This document shows, in pieces, positions 20,051 to 29,626 of a DNA stretch of 64,000 nt. The stretch spans positions 3,635,674 to 3,699,673 of the forward strand of contig OY725501.1 in assembly GCA_963281255.1 (NCBI GenBank). The letters run 5' to 3'. The notes under the pieces were generated by a model. That model was not told where the DNA came from and did not search any database. It saw only the letters and a program-made list of their open reading frames with translations. The position numbers were made by a program, and so were the translations under genes. Each line of letters begins with the position of its first letter. The stretch's first letter is position 1. The stretch comes from Aphrocallistes beatrix (taxonomy: Eukaryota; Porifera; Hexactinellida; Sceptrulophora; Aphrocallistidae).

Positions 20051-21307
20051 CTGAAAAATCACTTTGGTAATATTTATATTTTTGATAATGTAGTTAATAT
20101 TCTGTGATGATCTCAAACAGATAAGTACATCACTTAGGTTGTGTATGAAAAAGATACAATTCTTAGATATAATTCTTACAACTTAGCTCAATAATCTGAA
20201 AACTTCACCCAGATATATGGACTTTAGCAATATAATGTTTCTAAAAATGGTGCTTTCATTAGTTTGTAACATAACTTATTTTGCCACTTTTTTGTTTACA
20301 TAATATGACTCAGGCGGGCATTACATTTCTGTGAGCTGCAAACATTTCATCATCAATAATTACTTTTTTATTAGTAAAATAACATTTTCTTACCGCACAA
20401 TTAAATACGTAAAAAATGAAATACAATTGGAAGCATTCTGTTGGTCACATAAAATTCAATTTCAACAATTCTGTAGTTAAAAATACACTCTAGAAAAAGA
20501 TACACGCAAAAAGAACTTTCTAGAACCATCCGACAGATTCTTTTAAGAATACAGGCCGTTAGGAATCCATTGCTGTATAGAATTCAGGGTTTTAAAAGTA
20601 ATGATCGAAGTTTCTAGAATAATATCGTTTCTTAATAGACAGGGTTTCTCAGCTTTATGAGAGTATAAAAGGCCATAGGTTAGAATAATATAGAACAGAT
20701 ATCGTAAAAATAGAACATCTTGAAATTTATATACTACGTACATTATAGGACTTGTTTGAGGAATAGATGAGACTATCTTCGTTGGAAAATGAAGAGAATC
20801 CACAAGCTTCTTGATTCGCAAACCAATTCAATTCAACACATAGGTAGAATAATTGTATATAAACTTCAGGCACAGCTCAGCTCACTGATGGACACTCATC
20901 AATCCATCTAGATCGGTAACATTAGACAGGTATGCAGACACAGACGAGAAAATGTTGCTGAACCAAGACATTAAATAACAATGCAAATATTGTTACTTGT
21001 GTTGACTCATTTTGATTCGAGATATTAATATTTGCTTAGGAATGCACAATATTTGTGGAAAGTCTGTTGAATAACTATCTTCGCATGGTCATTCATTCCT
21101 GGAGAGTAGTAAGTATCCACCAAATTCTAATAATTGTAGATAAGACTAGATAATGATTTGATTAAAAGTAAAACTATTTTTAGTAACTTTCTGTAAATAC
21201 ATAATGGGAATCCCTGTGGGAATCGGATTAGAATGGGAATTACCGATATGTAATTCCATTTAGGAAATTACCTATGACGATAACATTCCTAATAGATTAA
21301 ATTATGA
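20051..21307. other. Intergenic between G and H
   Basis: No gene recognised. At about 20466-20620 there is a third copy of the interspersed repeat seen at 4010 and 4198. At about 20868 a degraded version of the ACTTCAGACACAGCTTAGCTC repeat and its following flank (CACTCATCAATCCATCTAGA) suggests that G once had the same 3' block. Confidence 0.45.
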
Positions 21308-21435
21308 ACTTGTTACTAAATATAGCTAATTTGGCTCCATTACTTCCCCGCTCAATAGTAGGCTCTCGAAGTAGTGTTAATAGTTGAATACGCGAATGAT
21401 TATGTTCTATTCTAGAATTTGTTTCTACTGATTAC
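21308..21435 (+). promoter_or_regulatory. Upstream block of gene H (E/H class)
   Basis: The copy of the conserved block described at 14199-14346, here in its apparently original position shortly before the ATG. It contains GGCTCTCGAAGTAGTG and TTCTATTCTAGAATTTG. Confidence 0.45.
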
Positions 21436-21470
21436 TAGTGACTAATAACCGATAACTTATATCATTTATC

Positions 21471-22479
21471 ATGACATGGCTGTTACAGCCAGGCGAACCT
21501 CCTCCTTGGATCAGAGGATCCATAGAATACACCGACTTTGATCGAAACCAGATGTGGCTGACAGCGAGCAGAATAACTACCACTTGCTGGTTCTATTTGG
21601 TGCCGCAGACGAAAGAAAAACATTTCATCCTTGTAAAAGGTAAAGTAACGCCCACTAAAGATCAGCATGCGGAACATATAGTTCTGGATTTTATGGAGGA
21701 AAGTCTGAAGTCTGAGGAAAATCTTCTTTTCTTCAAGCATAATCCCACTGCAGTATTAGATGTTATTTTCTGGATGAACAATAGTCCATGCAAAAGCTGC
21801 CAATCGAAAATCTTTTCCAAGCTACAAATATTCAAGACGATTCTGCAAAAGACTCAGTTCCGATTCATCATATTATTCTCTTCTTTTTATAAGAAGTTTG
21901 CTGACAGTTCATGCCTCGACAGACTGAATGAATTTTTTGAGAAATTATTCACTCTCGATCTCATAGTAATCGCAGGCCTCTTACCGGTAACTAGGATGGT
22001 ACCCAAACCAAATGGGAAAGATGTTAGTGCATATTCTAAAAGGGAACAGAATAATCTAGAGATATTCCGAGAACTCTTAAAGAAGCGGAAAGACCAGAAA
22101 ATCAATTATCACCACGATTACACCATAACAGTCTCAGACGAAATCGATAATGAAGAGATCGAAACGAAATATTTACTTCAAATGAAATCTTTCAAACTCC
22201 CACACTTCTCAATTTGCCGTTCCGACAAACTACACCTTGCACAACTGACTCCCAAATTTGGTAAGAACTACAAATCTATTATTTCAAAAATAATTTTAAA
22301 TACACACTATAGAGCAGAACTTAATGCTTATTTATTTGATTATAGGTACGGACAATCTTAACGAAGAGCAAGAACCTGAAGATTGTGAAGAAGTGGACAG
22401 AAATGAAGTACAAGAAAGTGTCGGACAGGAAGACGAGGGAATACCTCCAACTCTTCTTCCCACACTGCCTTCTACTTAA
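21471..22479 (+). CDS. AID/APOBEC-like cytosine deaminase, cluster copy H
   Basis: ATG at 21471. Exon 1 (21471-22260): QMW (27-29), RITTTCW (34-40), H66-A-E68, S-P-C107-x-x-C110, FRFIILFSSFYKK, GLLPVTRMVPKP and FSICRSDKLHLAQLTPKF. Donor G|GTAAGA at 22261, acceptor TATAG|GT at 22345 (85-nt intron). Exon 2 (22346-22479) encodes an acidic tail with one 14-residue unit and the ending PPTLLPTLPST. Total 307 aa. The near identity to E points to a recent duplication; the two differ by small in-frame indels around residues 74 and 80 and by the number of tail units. The stop codon is followed after 19 nt by a perfect hairpin. Confidence 0.85.
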
Positions 22480-22498
22480 TGTGATCTCGAGCGGAAGG

Positions 22499-22566
22499 TT
22501 ATATATGAGCTAAGCTGTGTCTGAAGTAAATCATTTTACTTCAGACACAGCTTAGCTCATATATAA
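22499..22566 (+). repeat. Perfect 32-bp stem, 4-nt loop hairpin in the 3' region of gene H
   Basis: 22499-22530 and 22535-22566 are exact reverse complements, separated by TCAT. A further direct copy of the right arm follows at about 22573-22597. The same hairpin with the same loop recurs at 25695-25762. It may be a 3'-UTR structure, a small-RNA precursor or a terminator-like element. Confidence 0.85.
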
Positions 22567-22597
22567 TCCTCTACTTCAGACACAGCTTAGCTCAGAA

Positions 22598-23681
22598 CTA
22601 CACTCACAGACTCTCCTTATTCATCTGGACCCTGTAGTCATTATACTCAAATACAAAGAGATGAACACTAATTAAGATGTGTAATCCCAATCTTCAGTGA
22701 ATGTTGTTAACTCAGCTCATTTATTCATATATTAGATAGACTCAATTGTATACCTCCAATATAATGTGTAACTCTGTTCTTCATATTCTTATTAATCAAT
22801 TAAATTTATTAACTGTTACCATAAAACTCGGCAAATTCATTGGTTAGCATAATTTACCATGCTCTGAGGGGCATGCCTAATTTCTAAGTACCCTATGTGC
22901 AAACCTAAGTACCCTATGTGCAAACCTATACTGTTTACCATATGAGGAATGTTTCGAAGTTTGGTTACGTCGGTATAATTTCGATCTTCGAGACGTACGT
23001 ACGTCATGCCAATGGTGCATCTATAATAGGAGCTGCACTGAGAACATACATGTCAACATGAGCTTTGATAAAAGCGGGACGCAGCGTATTATACATGGAA
23101 TTAAAAAAAACATAATGGAGACAATATTAACAAAGATATATACATCTTATCATTCACAATTTCCCAATATACAATAATATATAAATATAAAACAGTAATT
23201 ATATCAATCAAGTGAACAGGGTCATAATGATCCAATAATGATCTAATAATACAAAATACCTAATAGTCATATCTACAAATATGCCTGTTGGATAAAGGAG
23301 TAGGGTTGCCATTTGCCAGTATAAATAGCCTTTTGGGTTTTCAGTGATAGGGTCGCCTTGTACTTTAATTTTTTTGCGGTGCTTTGTATTTAGCTGAGTT
23401 TCCTGTTTATATTTTTTTTTATTTTTTCAGGAGTTGAATCTCCATTTTTTTGTTCTTTTTAGGGAGTTTAAATTTTAATTTTTTTTTGTCATTTTTCAGG
23501 AGTCCAAGTTTTTTCGGTTAGATTAGATGAGGGGAGAGCAATGAGTTTAGATTACGTTAAAAGGCGTTAGTTAATCGACTAGAGCAGATGGTATTTACTC
23601 GAATATTTGGTGTCAGTGAATAGACACTAATATAAATTTATAGGTCCTCCTGATTATTTAACTATATTGCTATTATTAAGT
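22598..23681. other. Intergenic, no gene seen
   Basis: 3' flank of H, then AT-rich sequence. A short direct repeat CCTAAGTACCCTATGTGCAAA occurs twice near 22888-22930. At about 22984-23085 there is a fragment of an interspersed element whose end resembles the one at 62447-62640 (AAAGCGGGACGCAGCG and GTCAACATGAGC). 23300-23510 is rich in T runs. Confidence 0.4.
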
Positions 23682-24355
23682 TTATGATAGTGTGGATGCA
23701 TCTTTTCCTTTCTTCTTTCGATTTGGAATATTATCCCCTTGCCCTTCTTGCCCTTCTTGGTCTTCTTGAGGCGGGCTGGGTGTACCTATTTTTAGCGACA
23801 CAGTAGAACTTCAGTTATCTGAACCCCTCAGTTAACCAAACTAGTACGTATATTACATTTGAAAATGATCCTACTTGAGCCAAGAGAACTAGAAGGATTA
23901 AACAGTACCAAATTTCAAACAACCCCGATAAGACACACTCATCATGTGCTATAAGTTCACCTCAATAAATTAAGTTTCCAAAGAAATACCTACAAAATCA
24001 TTTCTAGTTCATTTCGCCCCTTTTGAAATTGTGTTAATCAAACACATTACACAAATTATTCTCAGATCAACATAAATGAGACTTATTAAGTAGAAAGTCA
24101 CTTATCTGAACTCTAGTTTTTCGAGCTTCAGTTATCCGAAGATTTCACTTATCCAAACCCCCTTCGACTCATCACGTTCGGATAACTGACGTTCTACTGT
24201 ATACTTGAGTGTAAATTTAATTAACTAAAAAATAGCTTACCAATGGGAGAAGGTTGTAAATCATTGAATTCAGTCGATTCGATTGAGCAACATAATTTCG
24301 CTTCATTCTCCATCTCTTCCAAAGGTAAAGTGTTATTGGTTGCCTTGTCAGCCAT
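23682..24355 (-). CDS. Small two-exon protein K1, function unknown
   Basis: ATG at 24355 (MADKATNNTLPLEEME...). Exon 1 (24241-24355) ends at a consensus donor ATTG|GTAAGC. Exon 2 (23682-23785) follows an ATAG acceptor and ends at TAA: 72 aa in total. The N-terminal half is acidic with LEEME and STEFND. The C-terminal half has a PSPPQEDQEGQEGQG stretch followed by a basic NRKKKGK patch. The reason to believe it is real: a paralog (K2, 28514-28781) keeps the start, the splice sites, the phase and the amino-acid pattern MAD-x(n)-LEEME-x(6)-LC-x-S-x-E-x-TEF. The intron phase and G|GTA junction are the same as in the plus-strand deaminases, hinting at exon sharing, but no deaminase fold is present. 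Most of its intron is a MITE. Confidence 0.6.
23801..24199. mobile_element. Tigger/pogo-like MITE inside the K1 intron
   Basis: Terminal inverted repeats CAGTAGAACTTCAGTTATCT at the left and the reverse complement of a matching 24-nt end at the right (GGATAACTGACGTTCTACTG). The right end is flanked by TA; the left flank is now CA. Internal sequence is non-coding. Confidence 0.7.
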
Positions 24356-25253
24356 TTTGTCTCGAGGAAACACCTATTGACTACAAACAGAATGGTAGAT
24401 ATAATTAATCACTATATACAAGCTAAACAGGTTCGATATAATTACAATACCTACTCGATAGATTATGTTAGGCCATTGTTAATAGTAAACTTGATTCAGC
24501 TCCAAAAAGACCTTCTGTGGGATACCAGTTTTCATTGTCATTATTTGAGAAAAAATAAAGCTGTTAATTCAATTCATAGTTGGCTACGATAGTGACAATA
24601 ATGACTATCTATATGCGGTAGCTAAATATCGATGCGGGTGGTGGAGCTGAGAGATATTTCTAACTAACAATGGCCTAAATACTATTAATACTGATAAATA
24701 ACTGGATACATGTGCAAAGGTATATATCTGACTAATATATAGTCCCATCGTTCGCTTCCTTATATATTTGTATGAACTATATAGTATAAGACTATGGTGC
24801 CAGTGGCTATTTAGAGAATATTCTAGAAGCCATAATTTAATTTTTTCCTCAAACTCAATTCAATACAAAGCTAAGCCATAAAATCATCAAAAAAGGAAAT
24901 GTTCCATTACGCCAAATTGAATGATAATTGTCTGTTTGTCCGAATTGATAAAAAACTGCAAAGTCGTAATGAGAATTGGTATGTAGGTGTCTAATGGTGA
25001 GTCTACAATTTGATCTGAACGAAACTTCAACACCTCTGAAAAAACGATAAAATAAATGTCTGCACATTTCTATTCTTTATAAATGGCTTCAATTTCTCAG
25101 CAGCCAACATTGTAGACAAGTTCAACATTCAACCTAACACAGGCAGGCACTCATGGTTAAAAAATATATTTCAGCAAGTTGAGTGTTAGGTAGTGTTAGC
25201 TTTCTGTGCATGGCAGTTTCTTCAAACAATTGCTTATGTAATAAAAACTATTA
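24356..25253. other. 5' flank of K1, homologous to the K2-J intergenic region
   Basis: 24365-25200 aligns in order with 28797-29623: the ACTACAAACAGAAT stretch, the TTCTAGAAGC stretch, the CATAAAATC(A/C)TCAAAAAAGGAAATG stretch and finally GAGTGTTAGGTAG, which in the other copy lies immediately before the gene J start codon. Here homology stops at about 25190 and no J-like gene follows. A divergent K-J promoter was therefore duplicated and the J copy lost. Confidence 0.55.
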
Positions 25254-25675
25254 ACTTGTTACTACTTGTAAATATAGCTTACATTTCACTGTAGTTGGAT
25301 CATAGATGGTTTCTCGCTGCTCTCGTGGTATTCACAGCTAGAATACGCGAACATAACGTTCTATTCTAAAAATTTCTTCCTTTTGATTACTTCATACGTA
25401 CTTCTCAATTTGCCGTCCCGGCAAACTACATCTTGCACAACTGACTCCGAAATTTGGTAAGAGCTACATATCTATTATTTCAAAAATAATTTTAAATACT
25501 AACTACAGAGCAGAACTTTATGCTTATTTATTTGATTATAGGTACAGACAATCTCAACGAAGAGCAAGACCCTGAAGATTGTGAAGAAGTAGACAGTAAT
25601 GAAGTGCAAGAAAGTGTCGGACAGGAAGACGAGGAAATACCTCCAACTCTTCTTCCCACACTGCCTTCTACCTAA
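25254..25675 (+). pseudogene. Deletion pseudogene of an E/H-type deaminase
   Basis: 25254-25390 is the conserved promoter block. At about 25400 it is joined directly to the last 57 or so bases of exon 1 (FSICR...LHLAQLTPKF in frame), followed by the intron (25457-25541, donor and acceptor intact) and a complete exon 2 (25542-25675) with the acidic tail. About 730 bp, including the start codon, HxE and PCxxC, are missing. It keeps the same 3' flank and hairpin as gene H. Confidence 0.8.
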
Positions 25676-25694
25676 TGTGATCTCGAGCGGAGGG

Positions 25695-25762
25695 TTATAT
25701 ATGAGCTAAGCTGTGTCTGAAGTAAATCATTTTACTTCAGACACAGCTTAGCTCATATATAA
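25695..25762 (+). repeat. Perfect 32-bp hairpin, second copy
   Basis: Arms 25695-25726 and 25731-25762, loop TCAT, identical in design to 22499-22566 and placed at the same distance from the stop codon. Its survival without mismatches in a pseudogene argues for recent duplication or for selection on the hairpin itself. Confidence 0.8.
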
Positions 25763-26501
25763 TCCTCTACTTCAGACACAGCTTAGCTCAGAACTACACT
25801 CACAGACCCTCCTTATTCATCTGGACTGTGGTGTATCCTCAGCATTATTACGCTCAATATACGTATGGATATGAACAACAAAAACAAAAAAATCCTGGAG
25901 TTTTAATATATAAGATATACCGTATCTCCCTGAATAAGCGCCGGGTCTAAAGGGTGCACGAAATAAATAAGCGCCAGGGCGCTTATTCGAAGCAATACGG
26001 TATGTATACAGTAATTATCCTCTAAACTTGATATATACATGCTTCTCAACCTGTAATTTAACTAAATCGTGTGATGGCAGGTGACAAATCGTGAGGTATG
26101 GGAAAATAGTATTGCAAACAGTGGTTCTAATTCGTGATACACGACGAGATCGTGAAAGTTGAGAGGTCTGATTATGTATCTGAGTGACCGAGATATACTC
26201 AATGCTTGACAATTATTATTTTCGTAATGAAATAAACATATTTCATACCTTTTTCATTTTTTCATTTTACGATAAAAACGAGATCTAAGTTTAAAATTGA
26301 TCCAAGAACATTTAGACTAAACTGGGGACAAAAGCATTAGAAAACATATATCATACATCTATTCTGATAAAATATATGAATTCTCTGAGTTTATGCATAG
26401 AAATTGTAGGCTTACTCTCCAGGGCAGCATATAATAAGCGTTTATTCACGTATAATTTTGCCATTTGCTAATTTTTTATTAAACATTTGAAATCCTATAT
26501 A
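25763..26501. other. Intergenic before gene I, with a short MITE
   Basis: 25918-26002 is a foldback element (TACCGTATCTCCCTGAATAAGCGCC facing its reverse complement). The rest is AT-rich 5' flank of gene I, without the E/H promoter block. Confidence 0.5.
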
Positions 26502-27362
26502 ATGGCAGAAAAGATGCCAAAGAGAAAAGTTTTTCCGAATAACAGGGGTGCCATAAAATATAATGACTATGAAAGCAGACAAATGCAGGGGATAGGGGAA
26601 AAAGTAACTACCATATGCAGCTATTATTTGGTATTGAGAGATAAAGAAAATAATGAAAGAGAAACTCTTGATAAAGGGAAAACAAGAGCCAATAGATTGA
26701 AACATGCTGAAATAATAGCAATAGAGAAAATGAAGAAAAAATATGTCAAAACACGTCCTCTCTACGCTAGCAGTTTGATAGTAGAACTAATATTCTGGAT
26801 CAATAATTCTCCTTGTGAAGAATGCCAGTATCAAATTGTTCGTGAGTTTCAACAGTTAAAGAAGCTTCTACCGACAGCAAAGTTTCATTTTATTCTTTTT
26901 TTTTCTTTTTTTTATAAAAAACCTCACGGATTCAAAACATGCTTAAGGGATCTAAAGATTTTTTGCAATAATTTGTTCACAAATAATATACAAATTACTA
27001 TAGGTCTGAAATTAGTTACTAGAATGGCACCAAAACCAAAAGGGAGAATTAAAGGAATTCCACCTTGGAAGAAGCAAGATAGGACATTAACTTGGTTTAG
27101 AAATCTCTACCAACAATGTAAAGAGAATGTGACAAACTACACATCTGAATATACCATTATACCCTCACATCCGATCTTTATAAGAAACAAAAACTTTCTT
27201 AAAAAGAGATCAAATCCACATTTCTCCATATGCCCCTCAGACAACCTGGACTTAGATGATCTAAAGCTGACATTGAGTAAGTATTCTCAATATATTTTTT
27301 TCCCAAAAATAAAAAAGATACGGAAAAAATTCAAGAAAAAGATTCAGTCAGACACAACTTAG
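26502..27362 (+). CDS. AID/APOBEC-like cytosine deaminase, cluster copy I
   Basis: The first ATG in frame is 26502. The protein has 286 residues: RQMQGIGEKVTTICSYYLV (27-45; the usual Trp of the QMW motif is Gln), H68-A-E70, S-P-C105-x-x-C108, FHFILFFSFFYKKP, GLKLVTRMAPKP and FSICPSD. Catalytic residues are intact. As in G, the splice position carries GA|GTAAGT but the frame remains open into a basic tail (KIKKIRKKFKKKIQSDTT). The bases encoding the last residues and the following flank (TCAGACACAACTTAGCT) resemble the repeat unit of the 3' hairpins, so the tail may have arisen by reading into that element. It pairs most closely with G and is A-rich in codon use. Confidence 0.85.
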   Translation: MAEKMPKRKVFPNNRGAIKYNDYESRQMQGIGEKVTTICSYYLVLRDKENNERETLDKGKTRANRLKHAEIIAIEKMKKKYVKTRPLYASSLIVELIFWINNSPCEECQYQIVREFQQLKKLLPTAKFHFILFFSFFYKKPHGFKTCLRDLKIFCNNLFTNNIQITIGLKLVTRMAPKPKGRIKGIPPWKKQDRTLTWFRNLYQQCKENVTNYTSEYTIIPSHPIFIRNKNFLKKRSNPHFSICPSDNLDLDDLKLTLSKYSQYIFFPKIKKIRKKFKKKIQSDTT

Positions 27363-28057
27363 CTAAAGGATTTGAATTAGCTTTGCTTAGTTATGCTTTA
27401 GTTGCCCAACCAAAACGTTGTTTAATCTGTTTAGTTAACACCTGTCCAAATTTAACTCTTTTCAAACTTATAGTATTCCTGAAAAAAAACGTTGAGGAAA
27501 TAAAATAGGGGGCACTCATGCCACTATACTATAGTATAGTCGGCAAAACTACTGTAACAAGATAGGGGAATATCACCTCATTCAAGCATAGCCATTATGA
27601 TTATAATTATAGTAACAGGGCAGGACTAAAGATTGGAGATAGAATTTCCAATTTACTACGCTACGTTTGCAGGGTTGCTGTAAGAATCGATTTTCAATTC
27701 CCATTCCCACAACATTTCTGTAGGAAACTCTTATTAGAATTCTTATTACATTCTCTGCGTAGAAATATATGACATTAAAAACAACTAATCGGAATATTTC
27801 AACACGTAAAAGCGTGAAAAAGATGTGATCAACTTATCCCATAATCACCATCGATTGAAGTAATATAAAACAAAAATACATCAATAATTTCCAATCTCCT
27901 CTCAATACATACCAGTATTATATATAATAAGTACAACACAATATTTTCATCTATAACTGGAAAAGGAAAAGGCTGATCTGTTAGGTTAGTTGCTAGACTT
28001 GGCATAGAGGAGGAGTAAGAGTTAGAAGTTACCGATTAGAGATGTAGGTGTTAAGAG
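27363..28057. other. Intergenic, no gene seen
   Basis: AT-rich. A short palindrome-like ACTATACTATAGTATAGT is at about 27520-27540. No exon seen. Confidence 0.4.
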
Positions 28058-28345
28058 AAGTGTAAGAGTGTAAGAGTGTGAGAAAGAGTGTAAGAGTGTA
28101 AGAGTGTGAGAAAGAGTGTAAGAGTGTAAGAGTGTGAGAAAGAGTGTAAGAGTGTGAGAAAGAGTGGAAGAGTGGAAGAGTGTGAGAAAGAGTGGAAGAG
28201 TGTGAGAAAGAGTGGAAGAGTGTGAGAAAGAGTGGAAGAGTGTGAGAAAGAGTGGACGAGTGTGAGAAAGAGTGGAAGAGTGTGAGAAAGAGTGGAAGAG
28301 TGTGAGAAAGAGTGGAAGAGTGTGAGAAAGAGTGGACGAGTGGAA
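28058..28345. repeat. Minisatellite of a 20-nt purine-rich unit
   Basis: The unit GTGAGAAAGAGTGGAAGAGT is repeated about a dozen times, with shorter GTGTAAGA variants at the left edge. A (GT)n run follows at about 28411-28431. Confidence 0.8.
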
Positions 28346-28513
28346 AGGGGTAAGAGTGGAAGAGAATTGGATATAGTAGATGGTAGTTACGTTAAGTTCT
28401 GTTTGGTGTCATGTGTGTGTGTGTGTGTGTGATGAGTAAGGCAGTGCGGCTATCCTCCTGATTAGCTATAATTGGCATAGGTTAGGTTTGTATATGCGTG
28501 ATTTCTCCTCCTC

Positions 28514-28781
28514 TTAGCAGTAATCCTCCCCTTGCTCTTCTTCTTCTTCTTGAAGAGGACGAGCTATACCTATTTCCAGAAATATACCTTGTAATATTTG
28601 AATCGATGCGTTATATATATATCTATGGTTGTAACCACGAATATGGATAAAATGGCTTACCATTGGAAAGAGATGGTTGAGGTGAATCATAGAATTCAGT
28701 GGGTTCCACTGAGGAACATAATTCCGTCTCAATCCTCTCCATCTCTTCCAGACAAGAGAGGGTGTTGCTCTCATCTGCCAT
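28514..28781 (-). CDS. Small two-exon protein K2, function unknown
   Basis: ATG at 28781 (MADESNTLSCLEEME...). Exon 1 (28661-28781) ends at CAATG|GTAAGC; exon 2 (28514-28569) follows ATAG|GTATAG and ends at TAA, giving 58 aa and a 91-nt intron. The tail is strongly acidic (LQEEEEEQGED). It is a paralog of K1, with conserved splice positions and the TEF-x-D...PQPS pattern. It is divergently arranged with gene J (845 bp between start codons), so the two may share a bidirectional promoter. No known family was recognised. It could be a regulatory microprotein or a decayed fragment; conservation between the copies favours a real gene. Confidence 0.6.
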
Positions 28782-29626
28782 CGTAGCTGTCTTTAGCACT
28801 AAACGGACTACAAACAGAATTGTAGGAACTTATAATTAATCACTTTAGATAACAGGTTCGATTTGATTCCTATTGCCAACTTGATAGATTATGTAAATAT
28901 TAAGTTTTTGATAAGCAAAAGAATGAATTTTACATAAATATCTGACTAATATCCAGTCTCACCTTCATTTATATACTATCGTAAAACTCTATACGACTAA
29001 CGCTAGTGGCTACTCGAGAATATTCTAGAAGGTTCATTGCGTTTTAATCCCAACTCAATCCAATACATAGAGAGTAAGGGCAAAGCCTTTAAATTCCTTT
29101 GGACGACGAAAGGAATTTATTATTATATGTATATGTGGTTATAGTTCCAGTGGCATTTAGAGAATATTCTAGAAGCTTTAATCTAATTGTATTCTCAAAC
29201 TCGATTCAATACGTACATGTGAGCAAAAGCTAAGCCATAAAATCCTCAAAAAAGGAAATGTTCCATTATGCCAAGGTGGATGATAATTGTGTTTGTCCGA
29301 ATTGATAAAAAAGTCGTAATGAGAATTGGTATGTAGGTGTCTAATCAATTTCGATCTAAACGAAACTTTAACACCTCTGGAAAAAAAAAATGTCTACACA
29401 TTTCTATGCATTATAACGGCTCCAATCTCACAACAGTCAACATTGTGTTCAATGCAACCAAACACGGGAAGCACTCATGCATACGAAAAATATATTTCAG
29501 AAAGTGTATTCACTATTCATTGAACCAAAGTACCATAAGAAAATATGAATACATAGAATTAGTTGCATTATGCATAAATCTTTTCAATATTAACTTAGAG
29601 ATTATGAACGTGAGTGTTAGGTAGGA
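28782..29626. promoter_or_regulatory. Divergent K2-J intergenic region
   Basis: It separates two start codons on opposite strands and is conserved as a block at 24365-25200. No specific site was identified beyond an AT-rich composition and repeated (T)TAGAGAATATTCTAGAAG words, which are heat-shock-element-like (inverted GAA/TTC: GAATATTCTAGAAG). That resemblance is only suggestive. Confidence 0.35.

Noticed and set aside
2859..27362. Housekeeping cytidine/dCMP deaminase or tRNA adenosine deaminase identity for the cluster
   Set aside because: Those families are single-copy, have a different context around PCxxC and lack the SPCxxC strand and long C-terminal half seen here; a profile search should still be run.
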